DNA of 64,000 bases, from positions 62,001-126,000 of the forward strand of contig JAIUPH010000007.1 of NCBI GenBank assembly GCA_020161065.1, written 5' to 3'. Positions 37,936 through 47,800 of this stretch are shown here, one piece after another. A program made the translations under genes and the position numbers. Every line of letters begins with the position of its first letter. Position 1 is the stretch's first letter. The stretch is from Pseudomonadota bacterium (lineage in GTDB: Bacteria; Pseudomonadota; Gammaproteobacteria; Burkholderiales; Burkholderiaceae_C). The notes below the pieces were generated by a model, which ran no database searches, had not been told where the DNA came from, and worked only from the letters and a program-made list of their open reading frames with translations.

Positions 37936-39125
37936 CGCGCGGCCTCCGGCGCGGCGGGCCCGGGCCGGCGCGCGCGGCGGTCGGCCAGCAGTTGCGTCAG
38001 CAGCGCCAGCGCGTCTTGCGCGGTGTCGGAATTGGAATTGGGATTGGGATTGGGATTGGCACCGGCATCGGCGTCGGCACCGGCACCGGCGCGCGTGTCG
38101 CGCAGCTCGGCGATCAGCGTGCCGAGGTAGCCCTCGGCCTGCAGCGCGGCGATGTCGTCGGCGGTGGGCGCCAGGCGCAGGCCGTCGCGCTCGGCCAGCA
38201 GGCTGCGCACGCGGGCCTGGGTCTCGTCGAGCAACTGCTGCAGCGCCTGGTGCGCGGCGAGGTCCAGCGTGCCTTGCAGCACGAGTTGCAGCACGTCGCC
38301 GCGGCCGGCGTCGGCCAGCTCGGCGCGCAGCGCGTCGACATCGCCACCGCTCGCCAGCGCGCGCGGCAGCCGCCGCCAGCGGTGTTGCGCGATGGCCTGC
38401 GGCTGCACGCGAGGCGGCGCGCCGGGGCCGTCCAGCTCGACCCACAGCACCTGGCCGGCGGCGTTGTCCTTGAAGCGGTCGGGCTCGGGCGTGCCGCTGT
38501 ACCAGGTGCGATCGTCGATGCGCCGCGTGCCGTGCCAGTCGCCGAGCGCCAGGTAGTCGAGCTTGGCGCGCGCCGCGCGGTCGGGCGCGATCGGGTTGGC
38601 GGCGTCGATGTCGTCGGCCAGCAGGCCTTGCACCGCGCCGTGCGCCAGGCCCACGCGCAGCCAGCCCGCGGGCGTGTCGGCGTGGTCGAACCAGGCGGTG
38701 CCGTCGTCGGGCGTGTGGCGCTGCGTCAGCGGCGCGCACAGCAGCGCGAGGCGCTGCGCCGGCAGTTCCAGCACGCCGGGCTGCAGCATCAGGCGCGCGT
38801 GGGGCGGCACCACGGCCAGGCGCTGCGCCTCGGCCCACACGCCTTCGCTCAGCGCGGCGTCGTGGTTGCCGGCGATCATCACCCAGGGACCGGCATAACT
38901 TTCCAATGCATGGAACAGGCGGCGGATGCTGCGCGACGACAAGGCCTGCGCGTCGAACACGTCGCCGGCCACCAGCACCGCATCGGCGCCGCCCGCGGCC
39001 GCGGCCTGCGCAATGCGCTCGACGGCGGCCAGCCGCGCGTCGGCCAGCGCGGCGGCGTCGTCGGCGTCGAGGAAGCCGTAGGTGCGGCCGATCTGCCAAT
39101 CGGCGGTGTGCAGCAGTCTGATCAT
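37932..39125 (-). CDS. SbcD/YhaO-like DNA repair exonuclease (calcineurin-like phosphoesterase)
   Basis: Metal-dependent nuclease subunit of 397 residues. Phosphoesterase motifs are LLHTADWQIG (usually DxH; here AD-W-Q), VAGDVFD, IAGNHD and GLAHG...LALGDWHGTRR. The canonical first-motif His is replaced by Trp-Gln (DWQIG), as in YhaO-type proteins. Residues about 355-375 are a repeat tail (ADADAGANPNPNPNSNS) encoded by a hexanucleotide array at 38028-38087. It overlaps recD upstream and the SbcC-like gene downstream by ATGA. Partner of the SMC-type ATPase. Confidence 0.88.
   Translation of the reverse strand: MIRLLHTADWQIGRTYGFLDADDAAALADARLAAVERIAQAAAAGGADAVLVAGDVFDAQALSSRSIRRLFHALESYAGPWVMIAGNHDAALSEGVWAEAQRLAVVPPHARLMLQPGVLELPAQRLALLCAPLTQRHTPDDGTAWFDHADTPAGWLRVGLAHGAVQGLLADDIDAANPIAPDRAARAKLDYLALGDWHGTRRIDDRTWYSGTPEPDRFKDNAAGQVLWVELDGPGAPPRVQPQAIAQHRWRRLPRALASGGDVDALRAELADAGRGDVLQLVLQGTLDLAAHQALQQLLDETQARVRSLLAERDGLRLAPTADDIAALQAEGYLGTLIAELRDTRAGAGADADAGANPNPNPNSNSDTAQDALALLTQLLADRRARRPGPAAPEAAR
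38028..38087. repeat. In-frame hexanucleotide array within the sbcD-like gene
   Basis: Ten 6-bp units: ggaatt twice, gggatt three times, then ggcacc, ggcatc, ggcgtc, ggcacc, ggcacc. It encodes an NS/NP/DA/GA dipeptide repeat. Because the unit is two codons, copy changes would keep the frame. Confidence 0.9.
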
Positions 39126-41038
39126 CGGGGGGCGGCGTCTTCGATGCGGGCGAGCAGCCCCGAGTGTCGCCGCGTCGGCTGCTGCAGCGCCGAGCCCAGC
39201 ACCGCGGCGCTGCCGGCCACGGTGACGCGGCGGCGCGCGCGGGTGACGGCGGTGTACAGCAGCTCGCGCGTGGCGACGGCGCTGCGCCGCTCGGGCATCA
39301 GCAGCAGCAGGGCGTCGAACTCCGAGCCCTGCGCCTTGTGCACCGTCAGCGCGAAAGCGCTCTGGTGCGCCGGCAGCCGCGCCGGCGCCACGCGGTGCAG
39401 CGCGCCGTCGGAGAGTGCGAAGACCACCTGCAGCCGGCCTTCGGCATCGGGCAGCGCCAGGCCGACGTCGCCGTTGGCCAGCCGCAGCGCCGGCTCGTTG
39501 CGCAGCACCAGCACCGGGCGGCCGGGGTACCAGGGGCCGGCCCAGGCCGCGGCCCGCGCGCCAGCCTGGCGGGCCACGGCGTCGAGGCGGTCGTTCAGCG
39601 CCGCGGCGCCGCGCGGGCCGTCGCGGCGCGCGCACAGCACGCGAAAGCCGTCGAACAAGGCCAGCAGCACGGCCGGGTCGGCCACGCCGGCGCGCAGCGC
39701 GTCGAGGTAGCCCGCATAACCGTCTATGCAAGCGGCCATCGTCGCCGCGGACGGCGCGGGGCCGCCGTCGTCGAGCCAGCGCAGCGCGGGGTTGCCGGCG
39801 CGCAAGGTGGCCAGTGCGTCGGCGGTGCGGCCGGCGTTGACCTGCGCGGCGAGGCGGCCGATCGCCGAGCCGGCGCCGAAGCGGTAGTTGCGCTGCAGCC
39901 AGACGGTGGTGTCTTGCAAGGCGCCGCGGCGGCCGGGCGGCCGAGCGCCGCCAAGGCCGTCTTGCCGAGCGCCGCCAACGCGGCGCGGCGGCGGCGTCTG
40001 CAAGGCATCGGCCGCGATGCCGCAGGCCTCGGCCAGCGCCTGGCGGCAGGGCTCGCTCAGCGAGGGGTCGGCGCTCAGCTCGGAGAACACGGCGCCGGCC
40101 TCCACCGCGGCCAGCTGGTCCTGGTCGCCCAGCAGCACGATGCGGGCCTGCGGCGGCACGGCGTCGAGCAGCCGCGCGGCGAGCGCGGCGTCCAGCATCG
40201 AGGCTTCGTCGACCACCAGCACGTCGATGGCCAGCGGCCGTTCGGCGTCGTGCGCGAAGCTGCCGTCGGGCCGTGCGCCCAGCAGCCGGTGCAGCGTGAG
40301 CGCCTGGCGCGGCAGCCGTTCCAGCAGCTCGGCCGGCAAACCGGGCGGCAGCGCCGCCGCGCGCTGGGCCAGCGCCTCGGCCATGCGCGCCGCCGCCTTG
40401 CCGGTGGGCGCGGCCAGCGCGATGCGGCAGCCCGGGTCCTGCGCCAGCAGGCAGACCAGCAGCCGCAGCACGGTGCTGGTCTTGCCGGTGCCGGGGCCGC
40501 CGCTGACCAGCACCAGCCGCTGCCGCAGCGCCAGCGCGACGGCGAGTTGCTGCCAGTCGACCGCGCCGTCATTCATGCCGTCATCCACGCCGGCATCCGG
40601 GCGATCGAACAGCCGCTGCAACAGATCGCGCAAGTCCGGCGCGATGGGCTGCGGCGCGGCGCGCGCGGCCAGCAGCAGGCGGTTGGCCAGGCGCTGCTCG
40701 TCGCCGAAGTCGCGCTGCAGGTACAGGCGGCCGGCGTCGTCCAGCAACAGCGGCAGGCCCGGCGCGCCGCGCGGCGTGCCGACCACGGCGCTGGCCAGCA
40801 GCGCCGCGCGGTCGATGCCGGCCAGCGCGGCGGGCTCCAGGCAGACGTGGCCTTGGCGCTGCGCCAGGCTCAAGCGCCGCGCCGCCTCGGCCGCCAGCCG
40901 CGCTGGGCCCGGCGCGCCGCCGAGCGCCAGCGCCCAACGTTCGACGTGGTCGGCCAGGCCCTCGGCCAGGTCGTCGAGGGCGTCGAGGTCGGCGACGGCG
41001 TCGTCGGGACCATCGAAATCGTCGGCCGCGGCGGTCAT
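39122..41038 (-). CDS. recD: Exodeoxyribonuclease V alpha subunit RecD
   Basis: 5'-3' helicase motor of RecBCD, 638 residues (E. coli 608). Walker A is LVSGGPGTGKTSTVLRL, motif II VLVVDEASMLD, motif III VLLGDQDQLAAVEAGAVF, motif V ALTVHKAQGSEFD and motif VI LLYTAVTRARRRV. A 28-codon segment rich in Pro/Arg/Gly (encoded by 39915-39998) interrupts the family pattern between ACGIAADALQ and DTTVWLQRNYRF and is bounded by 8-bp direct repeats. It is third in recC-recB-recD and overlaps recB and the sbcD-like gene by ATGA. Confidence 0.95.
   Translation of the reverse strand: MTAAADDFDGPDDAVADLDALDDLAEGLADHVERWALALGGAPGPARLAAEAARRLSLAQRQGHVCLEPAALAGIDRAALLASAVVGTPRGAPGLPLLLDDAGRLYLQRDFGDEQRLANRLLLAARAAPQPIAPDLRDLLQRLFDRPDAGVDDGMNDGAVDWQQLAVALALRQRLVLVSGGPGTGKTSTVLRLLVCLLAQDPGCRIALAAPTGKAAARMAEALAQRAAALPPGLPAELLERLPRQALTLHRLLGARPDGSFAHDAERPLAIDVLVVDEASMLDAALAARLLDAVPPQARIVLLGDQDQLAAVEAGAVFSELSADPSLSEPCRQALAEACGIAADALQTPPPRRVGGARQDGLGGARPPGRRGALQDTTVWLQRNYRFGAGSAIGRLAAQVNAGRTADALATLRAGNPALRWLDDGGPAPSAATMAACIDGYAGYLDALRAGVADPAVLLALFDGFRVLCARRDGPRGAAALNDRLDAVARQAGARAAAWAGPWYPGRPVLVLRNEPALRLANGDVGLALPDAEGRLQVVFALSDGALHRVAPARLPAHQSAFALTVHKAQGSEFDALLLLMPERRSAVATRELLYTAVTRARRRVTVAGSAAVLGSALQQPTRRHSGLLARIEDAAPR
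39915..40006. repeat. Inserted repeat element in recD bounded by 8-bp direct repeats
   Basis: TGCAAGGC is present at 39915-39922 and 39999-40006. Between them lie 76 GC-rich bases that include a 14-bp direct repeat (ccgagcgccgccaa twice, 24 bases apart). The total gain of 84 bases keeps the frame, and at protein level ALQ is duplicated around the insert. This looks like an in-frame palindromic or mini-element insertion with a target duplication. Confidence 0.7.
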
Positions 41039-44000
41039 GCGATCAGCTCCGACAAGTCGTGCAGCAGCGCCGGCGGCGGCTGCAGGTGCACCAGGCCGCA
41101 GGGGTTGCCGTCGGCCTGGCGCCAGCCCGGACGCAGGCCGCGCACGAACAGCATCATCACGCCGCCGAGCGCGGGCGTGGGCTGGTCGTCGCGCCGCCGC
41201 CGGCCGAGGTAGCGCTGCAGCGCCAGCGCGTACAGCAAGGCCTGCAGGCCGTAGGCATGACCGTCCATCGCGCGCGCCAGCGACGGCGCGGCGTAGTCGG
41301 CCGGCCGCCAGCCGAGGTGGTTGGACTTCCAGTCGACGATGTACCAGCGGCCGCGGTGCTCGAACACCAGGTCGATGAAGCCGCGCAGATAACCGTGCAG
41401 CATGCCGAACGCCAGCGGCTGCGGCCGGTGGCCATGGGCCTGCAGCACGGCGTTCAGGCCGGCGGGCGTGAGGCGGCCGACCGGCAGGTGGAACTCCAGC
41501 TCGACCAGCCGCCGCCGGCGCGGCAGCTCGGCCAGGCGCAACGCCGTGCCGTCGGCCGCCGGCAGCGGCGTGTGCAGCACGTCGCTCAGCGCGTGCTGCA
41601 ACTGGCGGGCGTGGCGCGCCGGGTCGGCGCCGGCGGCCGCCGGTTGCGGGTGTTCGCGCAAGGCGGTGGCGGCGGCGGTGGGCCAGCTGTCGGGGCGGTC
41701 GAAATCGGCCAGCTCGAAGGCGCGGTGCAGGCATTCGCCGGCCGCCGGGCCGCGCGGGAAGTGCAGGATGTCGTCGGGGTCGGTCGTCGCGTCGGCGCTG
41801 GCAGCGGCCGCGGGGCCTTCGCCCGAGCCGGTGATGTCGTCCGTTGCAGCCGGCGGCGCCAGGCGCTGGTCGTGGTCGGGCGCCGCGGCGTCCTGCGGCA
41901 GGCCTTGCACCAGGCTGCTGTAGCTGCCGATCCACCAGGCCGGCGGCAGCGGCGGCGCCGGCAGCGCCAGCAGTTGCGGCGGCGCGGGCGGTGGCGGCAG
42001 CACGGTGGCGCGGCCTGGCGCGGGCAGCGGCGACGCGCCGATGGCCTGCGGCGCGGCCGCGGCCAGCGCCGCCCAGCCCGCCGCGATGGCGGCCGGTGCC
42101 AGCCCGTCGGCGATGAAGTCGTCGACGGCGCTGCCGCCACCGGCCGCCAGCCAGTTCAGCGGGCTGCGGCGGCCTTCGCGTTCGCCGCTGCCGGGGCCGG
42201 CGCGGTACAGGCCTTGCACCAGCACGCAGCGGTGCACCGCGCGGGTCAGCGCCACGTAGATCAGGCGCAGGTCTTCGGCCAGGCGCTCGCGCGCCAGCGC
42301 GGCCTTCAGCGCGGGGTCGTCGGCGGCGGCGGCAAAGTCCAGCAGCGGCCGGCCCTGCGCGTCGTGGTGGTCGATGCCGTCGCCATCGCCGCGCGGCGCC
42401 GGCGACGCGCCCTGCCACAGCCAGGGGCAGAAGACGATGGGGTACTCCAGCCCCTTGCTCTTGTGGATGGTGACGATCTGCACCAGGCTGCGGTCGGATT
42501 CCAGGCGCAGCTGCGCGCTGTCGTCGCCGCCGGGGTGGCGGCGCTGCTGCTGCAGCCAGCGCCACAGCGCTTCCGGCGCCGGGTGCTGGGCGGCAGCCGC
42601 CTGCAGCCGCTCGGCCAGGTGCAGCACGTTGGTCAACCGGCGCTCGCCGTCGGGGCCTTGCAGCAGCCGGCGGTCGACCTGCTCGGCCGCCATCCAGGCG
42701 CGCAGCATCGGGCCGATGCCGCGCTGCAGCCAGTGCGCGCGATAACCGGCGAAGCGAGCGGCTTGCGCGGCCTGCGCGCTTTCGTCGGCGGCCAGGGCCT
42801 GCAGCGCCGCGGCGTCCCAGCCCATCAGCCCGGTCGCCAGCGCGGCGCGCAGCAGCGCGCTGCGCGTGGGCTGCAGCACGGCGGCCAGCACCTGTTCCAG
42901 TTCCTCGGCGTCGATGCTGGCGTGCACGCTGGCCTGCGACAGTTCCACGCTGCCGACGCCGCGCGCCGCCAGCGCCTGGCGCATGGCCGCGCCCTGGCGG
43001 TGCGTGCGCGCCAGCACCGCGATGTCGCCGCCGTCGAGCGGCCGGCCGTCGAGCAGCAGCAGCCCTTGCTGCGCGGCGGCCAGCAGCCGGGCGATCTCGT
43101 CGGCGCAGGCCTGCACGGCGCGTTGCGCGGCCTGCGGCTTGGGGCATGGCAGGCCGTCGGCCGCCAGCGGCAACTGCCACAGTTGCAGCGCGGCGGGCGG
43201 CGTGCCGCTGCGGTCGTCGAGCACGGGCCGCGGCTTGGCGCCGGCGGCCACCGGGTGGTAGTCCAGCCCCGGCAGCACGAAGGCGCGCGGGTTGGCGCCG
43301 AACAAGGCGTTGAGCCCCTGCAGCAGCGCCGGCGTGGAGCGCTGGTTCGAGGTCAGCGTGCTGACGTGCCCGGCCTGCGCGCGCGCCTGCAGGTAGGTGT
43401 GCAGGTCGGCGTTGCGAAAGCCGTAGATCGCCTGCTTGGGGTCGCCGACGAGGAACAGCGTGCTTTGCGGATCGCTGAGCAGATCCGGCTCTGCCGGGCT
43501 GCTCAGACCCCCGCGGGGGGCGGGCCGGGCCGCAGGCCCGGACCTGGGGGCACCGTTCAGCGATTGGATGATCTCGAACTGCAACGGATCGGTGTCCTGG
43601 AACTCGTCGATCAGCGCGGCCGGATAACGCTGGCGCAGCGCGGCGGCCAGGCGTGCGCCGGCGGGCCCGGCCAGGCGCGCCTGCAGGTCGAGCAGCAGGT
43701 CGTCGAAGCCGACCACGCGGCGTTCGCGCTTGAGCGCGCGCAAGGCGCCGGGGCCTTGGTCCAGCCAGTCGCGCAGCAGCGCCAGGCGCTGCAGCCGCGC
43801 GGCGTCGGCGGCCCGTCGGCTGCGTTCCAGCAGCGTTTGCGCCAGCGCGAAGAAGGGGTGCGCGCGCGGCGGCGGCCGGCCCTTGTTGGGCTGCAGCCGG
43901 GCGCTGGCCAGCAGGTCCAGCGGCTTGCCGTCGGCGGGCAGCGCGAAGGCATCGCCGGCGGCAAAGCACTGGTCCCACTGCGCGGCGGCCTTGGCCACCG

Positions 44001-44811
44001 CCTCGGGCTTGTACGAGCGCTTGTTCAGCGACGGCAGCGCGTCGATCACGCAGCCGACGATGCCGTCGCGGTCGGCCGCCCACGCGGCGCGGGCGGCGTC
44101 GAAGGCCCGCTGCAGCGCCGGCTCGTCGGCGGCCGCGGGCAGGGCGGCGAAGTCGGGCCACAGCAGCTTGGACAAGGGCTTGGCCACGCGCCGCTGCAGC
44201 AGCCGGGCCCAGCGCTCGGGCGTGTCGCCGGCGCGCAGCAGCGCCGCGGCCAGCGCCGGCGGCAGCGCGGGCTGGCCGCTGACGCGGCGGCGCCAGAAGT
44301 CCTGCGCGACCTGCAGGCGCAGCTCGCCGTCGTCGGTCAGCAGTTCCTGCACCAGCGGCGCGCCGCTGGCGAAAGGCGTGTCGGCCAGCGCGCGCTGGCA
44401 AAAGCCGTGGATGGTGAAGATCGCGGCTTCGTCGAAGGCCTGCAGCGCCTGCTGCAAGCGCAGCGCGAGCGTCGCGTCGTCGTCGGTGCCGACGCCGACG
44501 ACGACGCGGCGCACGCTCTGCAGCAGGCCTTGCACGAAGACGTCGTCATGGCCAACGCCATCGCCACCGGCCGCGCGCAGCGCGGCCAGCACGTCGGCCA
44601 CGCGGTCGCGGATGCGCTCGCGCAATTCGGCGGTGGCGGCCTTGGTGAAGGTGACGACGAGGATTTGCTGCACCGTCAGCCGCTTTTCCAGCAGCAGGCG
44701 CAGGTACAGGCCGCACAGCGTCCAGGTCTTGCCGGTGCCGGCCGAGGCTTCGATCAGCGTCAGCCCCTCCAGCGGCGCGGTGAAGACGTCGAAGGCTTGG
44801 GCGCTGCTCAT
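41035..44811 (-). CDS. recB: Exodeoxyribonuclease V beta subunit RecB
   Basis: Helicase-nuclease subunit of RecBCD, 1258 residues (E. coli 1180). Walker A is LIEASAGTGKTWTL, motif Ia VTFTKAATAELRERI, motif II LIDEFQDTDPLQFEI, motif III LFLVGDPKQAIYGFRNADL, motif V VTIHKSKGLEYPIVF and motif VI LIYVALTRA. The C-terminal nuclease has GECLHRAFELADF and FIDLVFEHRGRWYIVDWKSNHLG with the metal-binding Asp residues and Lys. About 25 extra residues (GAPRSGPAARPAPRGGLSS...) between motifs II and III derive from a hairpin-rich insertion at about 43475-43563. It overlaps recC and recD by ATGA. Confidence 0.96.
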   Translation of the reverse strand: MSSAQAFDVFTAPLEGLTLIEASAGTGKTWTLCGLYLRLLLEKRLTVQQILVVTFTKAATAELRERIRDRVADVLAALRAAGGDGVGHDDVFVQGLLQSVRRVVVGVGTDDDATLALRLQQALQAFDEAAIFTIHGFCQRALADTPFASGAPLVQELLTDDGELRLQVAQDFWRRRVSGQPALPPALAAALLRAGDTPERWARLLQRRVAKPLSKLLWPDFAALPAAADEPALQRAFDAARAAWAADRDGIVGCVIDALPSLNKRSYKPEAVAKAAAQWDQCFAAGDAFALPADGKPLDLLASARLQPNKGRPPPRAHPFFALAQTLLERSRRAADAARLQRLALLRDWLDQGPGALRALKRERRVVGFDDLLLDLQARLAGPAGARLAAALRQRYPAALIDEFQDTDPLQFEIIQSLNGAPRSGPAARPAPRGGLSSPAEPDLLSDPQSTLFLVGDPKQAIYGFRNADLHTYLQARAQAGHVSTLTSNQRSTPALLQGLNALFGANPRAFVLPGLDYHPVAAGAKPRPVLDDRSGTPPAALQLWQLPLAADGLPCPKPQAAQRAVQACADEIARLLAAAQQGLLLLDGRPLDGGDIAVLARTHRQGAAMRQALAARGVGSVELSQASVHASIDAEELEQVLAAVLQPTRSALLRAALATGLMGWDAAALQALAADESAQAAQAARFAGYRAHWLQRGIGPMLRAWMAAEQVDRRLLQGPDGERRLTNVLHLAERLQAAAAQHPAPEALWRWLQQQRRHPGGDDSAQLRLESDRSLVQIVTIHKSKGLEYPIVFCPWLWQGASPAPRGDGDGIDHHDAQGRPLLDFAAAADDPALKAALARERLAEDLRLIYVALTRAVHRCVLVQGLYRAGPGSGEREGRRSPLNWLAAGGGSAVDDFIADGLAPAAIAAGWAALAAAAPQAIGASPLPAPGRATVLPPPPAPPQLLALPAPPLPPAWWIGSYSSLVQGLPQDAAAPDHDQRLAPPAATDDITGSGEGPAAAASADATTDPDDILHFPRGPAAGECLHRAFELADFDRPDSWPTAAATALREHPQPAAAGADPARHARQLQHALSDVLHTPLPAADGTALRLAELPRRRRLVELEFHLPVGRLTPAGLNAVLQAHGHRPQPLAFGMLHGYLRGFIDLVFEHRGRWYIVDWKSNHLGWRPADYAAPSLARAMDGHAYGLQALLYALALQRYLGRRRRDDQPTPALGGVMMLFVRGLRPGWRQADGNPCGLVHLQPPPALLHDLSELIA
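43475..43563. repeat. Hairpin-rich in-frame insertion in recB
   Basis: Contains CTGAGCAG/CTGCTCAG (43475-43482 and 43499-43506) with an inner CCGGC-TCT-GCCGG stem, then CCCCCGCGGGGG, then CGGGCC-GCA-GGCCCG. ATCGCTGA and TCAGCGAT flank the block as an inverted pair. It encodes residues absent from the usual RecB pattern between the DEFQDTD and GDPKQAIY motifs. Confidence 0.6.
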
Positions 44812-47800
44812 GGCGCGCCCTTGGTGGGGTCGCCCTCGGTGGGGTCGCCCTCGCTGGGGTCGCCTTCGGTGGGGTCGCCTTCAGTGTGGTCGATCAACGG
44901 GCGGAAGACGGCCTCGGCCAGCTCGCGGAAGCGCTCGTCCAGCGGGTCGCCGGCGCGGCCGCGCAGCGCCAGGCGGACGGCGCGGTCCTGCGAGTCGCCC
45001 CAGACGCCGTCGCGCGCCGGCGCCCAGGCCGCGCGCGCGGCGCGCTCGCTGCCGCCGCTTTCGACCCAGGCCCACGAGGTGCGCGGATAGAAAGGCAGCG
45101 GCGTCTGCTGGCCCTGTCGGTACAGCGCCTGCAAGTCGGCCAGGTGCTCGGCGGCGCGCGCCACCGGGCGCCAGCGCGGCGCCTGGTCGAGCGCCAGCCA
45201 GCGGCGCGGCTGGCTGCCGGCGGGCGGCTCGGCCGCGCACAGCGCGAGGTGGCGGATCCAGGCTTCCAGCCGGTCGCGCGGCTGCAGGCGGTCGTAGCGC
45301 CAGCCGAGCAGGGCGCCCTGCGACTGCAGCTGCCGCCAATGGGCGGCGAAGCGGCGCAGCGCGGCCAGCTCGGCATCGAGCTGCCGGCGGCCGATGGCGC
45401 CGGCCGGCCAGTCGACGCCGGCTTCGGCCCGCGCGCGCAGCGTTGGGTCGTCTAGGTCCGAGGTTAGCAAGGGCGGCAGCAGCCGTTCGGCCAGCGCCAG
45501 GCGCTGGCGGCGTCCCGCCGTGAAGGGCTCGTCGTCTTCGAGTTCCTCGTCGTCGAAGGGCAGCTCGATCTGCAAGCGGCAGCGCAGCAGGTAGCGGCTG
45601 GGGTTGCGGAAGAACTCGATCAGCTGCGGCACGCTGGGCGGCTCGGCGTCGTCGCCGGCCGCGCCGGACAAGGGGCCGGCGAAGAAGGGCGCTTGGCGGA
45701 CGGGTGCAGCGTCATCGGCGCCGTCGCCGTCGCCGTCGCCGTCATCGTCGCCGTCGTCATCGATGGCCGGGTGATCTGCGGCCACCACCGGCTGCCGAGA
45801 CCGCGCCTGCAGTGCCTCGGCCAGCTCGCTGCGGTGGCTGCGCAGCCGCGGGTCGGCCAGCGGCGAGAAGGCTTCCACCGCGAACGGCTGCAGCGGGTGC
45901 TCGACCACCAGCCGGCGGCGCGCCTGGCGCAGGCTTTGCGCGCTGGCCGGGTCGTCGGCGATGGCCGGCACCAGCGTATCCAGCAGCTCGGCCACCAGCA
46001 CCGAAGGCGGCAGGGGCGCGTTGTCGCGCACGCTGCGGCCGCTGTGGCTGAGGTGCAGGTGCTCGCGCGCGGCGAGCAGCAGGTCGAGGAAGAGGTTGCG
46101 CTCGTCGTCGCGGCGCTGGCGGTCGCCGCGGCGCGGGTGGGCGGCCAGCAGGTCGAACTCTTCGCGCCGCGGCGGCGACGGGAACACGCCGTCGTCGAGC
46201 CCCAGCACGGCCACCACGCGAAAGGGCAGGTTGCGCAGCGGGCTCATCGCGGCGATGGTGACGCCGCCGCCGGCCACCGCGCCGCGCGCCGGGTCGTCGA
46301 GCTGGCGCGCCAGCGCGGCGCGCCACACGGCCAGCGGCAGCGGGTCTTGCGCGCCGGCAGCCTGCAGGTCGGCCAACAGCGCCTGCAGCGACTGCTGCAG
46401 CTCCAGCAGGTCGTCGTGCTCGTCGGGCGCGACGGCGATGAAGTCGTCGATGGCCTGCCGCAGCAGCGCGCCCCAGGCCGCCGGCGTCTGCGGCTGGGCG
46501 GCCGCGGCGTGCAGCGCCGACAGCCGCTTGACGAAGCGCCACAGGCGGCCGAGCAGCAGCGCGTCGCTGCCGCCGATGTCGGCCGCCGGCAGCAGGCCGG
46601 CCAGCGGCTGGGCGCCGTGCAGCGGCAGCGCGTGGCCGAGGAACAGCCGGCTGAGCGCATCGTCCAACGTATGGCGAGCGTCGGCGGGCAGCCCGGCGCG
46701 CGCGCGTTGCGCGGCGTCCAGCCCCCAGTGTGCGCCGGCGGCCTGCAGCCAGGCCTGCACCTGCTGCAGGTCTTCGTCGTCCAGCGCGAAGCGGCGCGCC
46801 ACCACCGGCTGCTGCAGCAGCCCGAAGACGGCCGTCACCGGCAGCCGCGATGCCAGCAGTGCCAGCAGGTCGAGCAGCGCGCGCGCCGGCGCGCTGACGC
46901 TGCTGCGCCGGCGGCCGGTCAGCGCATAGGGCAGGTGGCGCTCGGGCGGCGCGCTGCCGAAGACGGCGTCGACCAGCGGTGCCGCGGCTTCCAGGTCGGG
47001 CAGCACCACCAGCATGTCGCCGGGGCGCAGCGTGGGGTCGGCGGCCAGCAGGCCGAGCAGCCGGTCGTGCAGCACCTCCAGCTCGCGCGTCAGCGAGTGG
47101 CACACGTGCAACTCCAGGCTGCGGTCGCCGGGCGCCATCGTCAGCGAGCCGGGCGCCAGCTCCACGAGGTCGAGGATGCTGTTCTGTACCTGCGCCAGCA
47201 CACTGGTGCCGGGGTGGGGGACGTAGATGCCGTCGTCGCTGATGCCGTCGCCGTCGAGCGCGACCAGGCCGTCGACCAGCGCCTGCGTCTGGCGGCCCCA
47301 GGCGGCCAGCAGGCGGTTGCCTTCCTCGTGGCCCTGGTCGCGGCCGCGCACCGCCAGGTGGCTCAAGCGCCGGCGGTCGACCAGCTCGAACCAGTATTCG
47401 CGGCAGGGGTTCAGCACGTACAGCTCGACCTCGCTGACGCGCGCCACCTGCTGCAGCAACTGCAGGTGCAGCGGCGCGATGGCCGGCGGCGCGAACACGT
47501 GCACCTGCGCCGGCAGGCCGCGCTCGCGCGCCAGCGCGCGGCCGCCTTGCTGCAGCGCCTGCGCGAACTGCGCCATCGGGTGCTGGCCGGCGAGGCCCAA
47601 TTCGGCCACCAGGCGCCGCCACAGCGCGGCCTGCCAGGCTTCGTCGGCGCGCGCGTCGTCGCCGTTATGCGGCAGGCCGGCGTCGCGCCCGGCGGCCCAG
47701 GCGCGCAGCCAGTCGGCGCGGTAGGTGACCAGCGGCTCCAGCAACGCGGCGATGCGCAGCGCCAGCTCGTAACGCATCAGTTCGTCGGACGGCGCCAGGT

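Noticed and set aside
43501-43550. Assembly error or frameshift in recB
   Set aside because: The frame stays open through the insertion and all downstream RecB motifs, including the nuclease domain, are intact.
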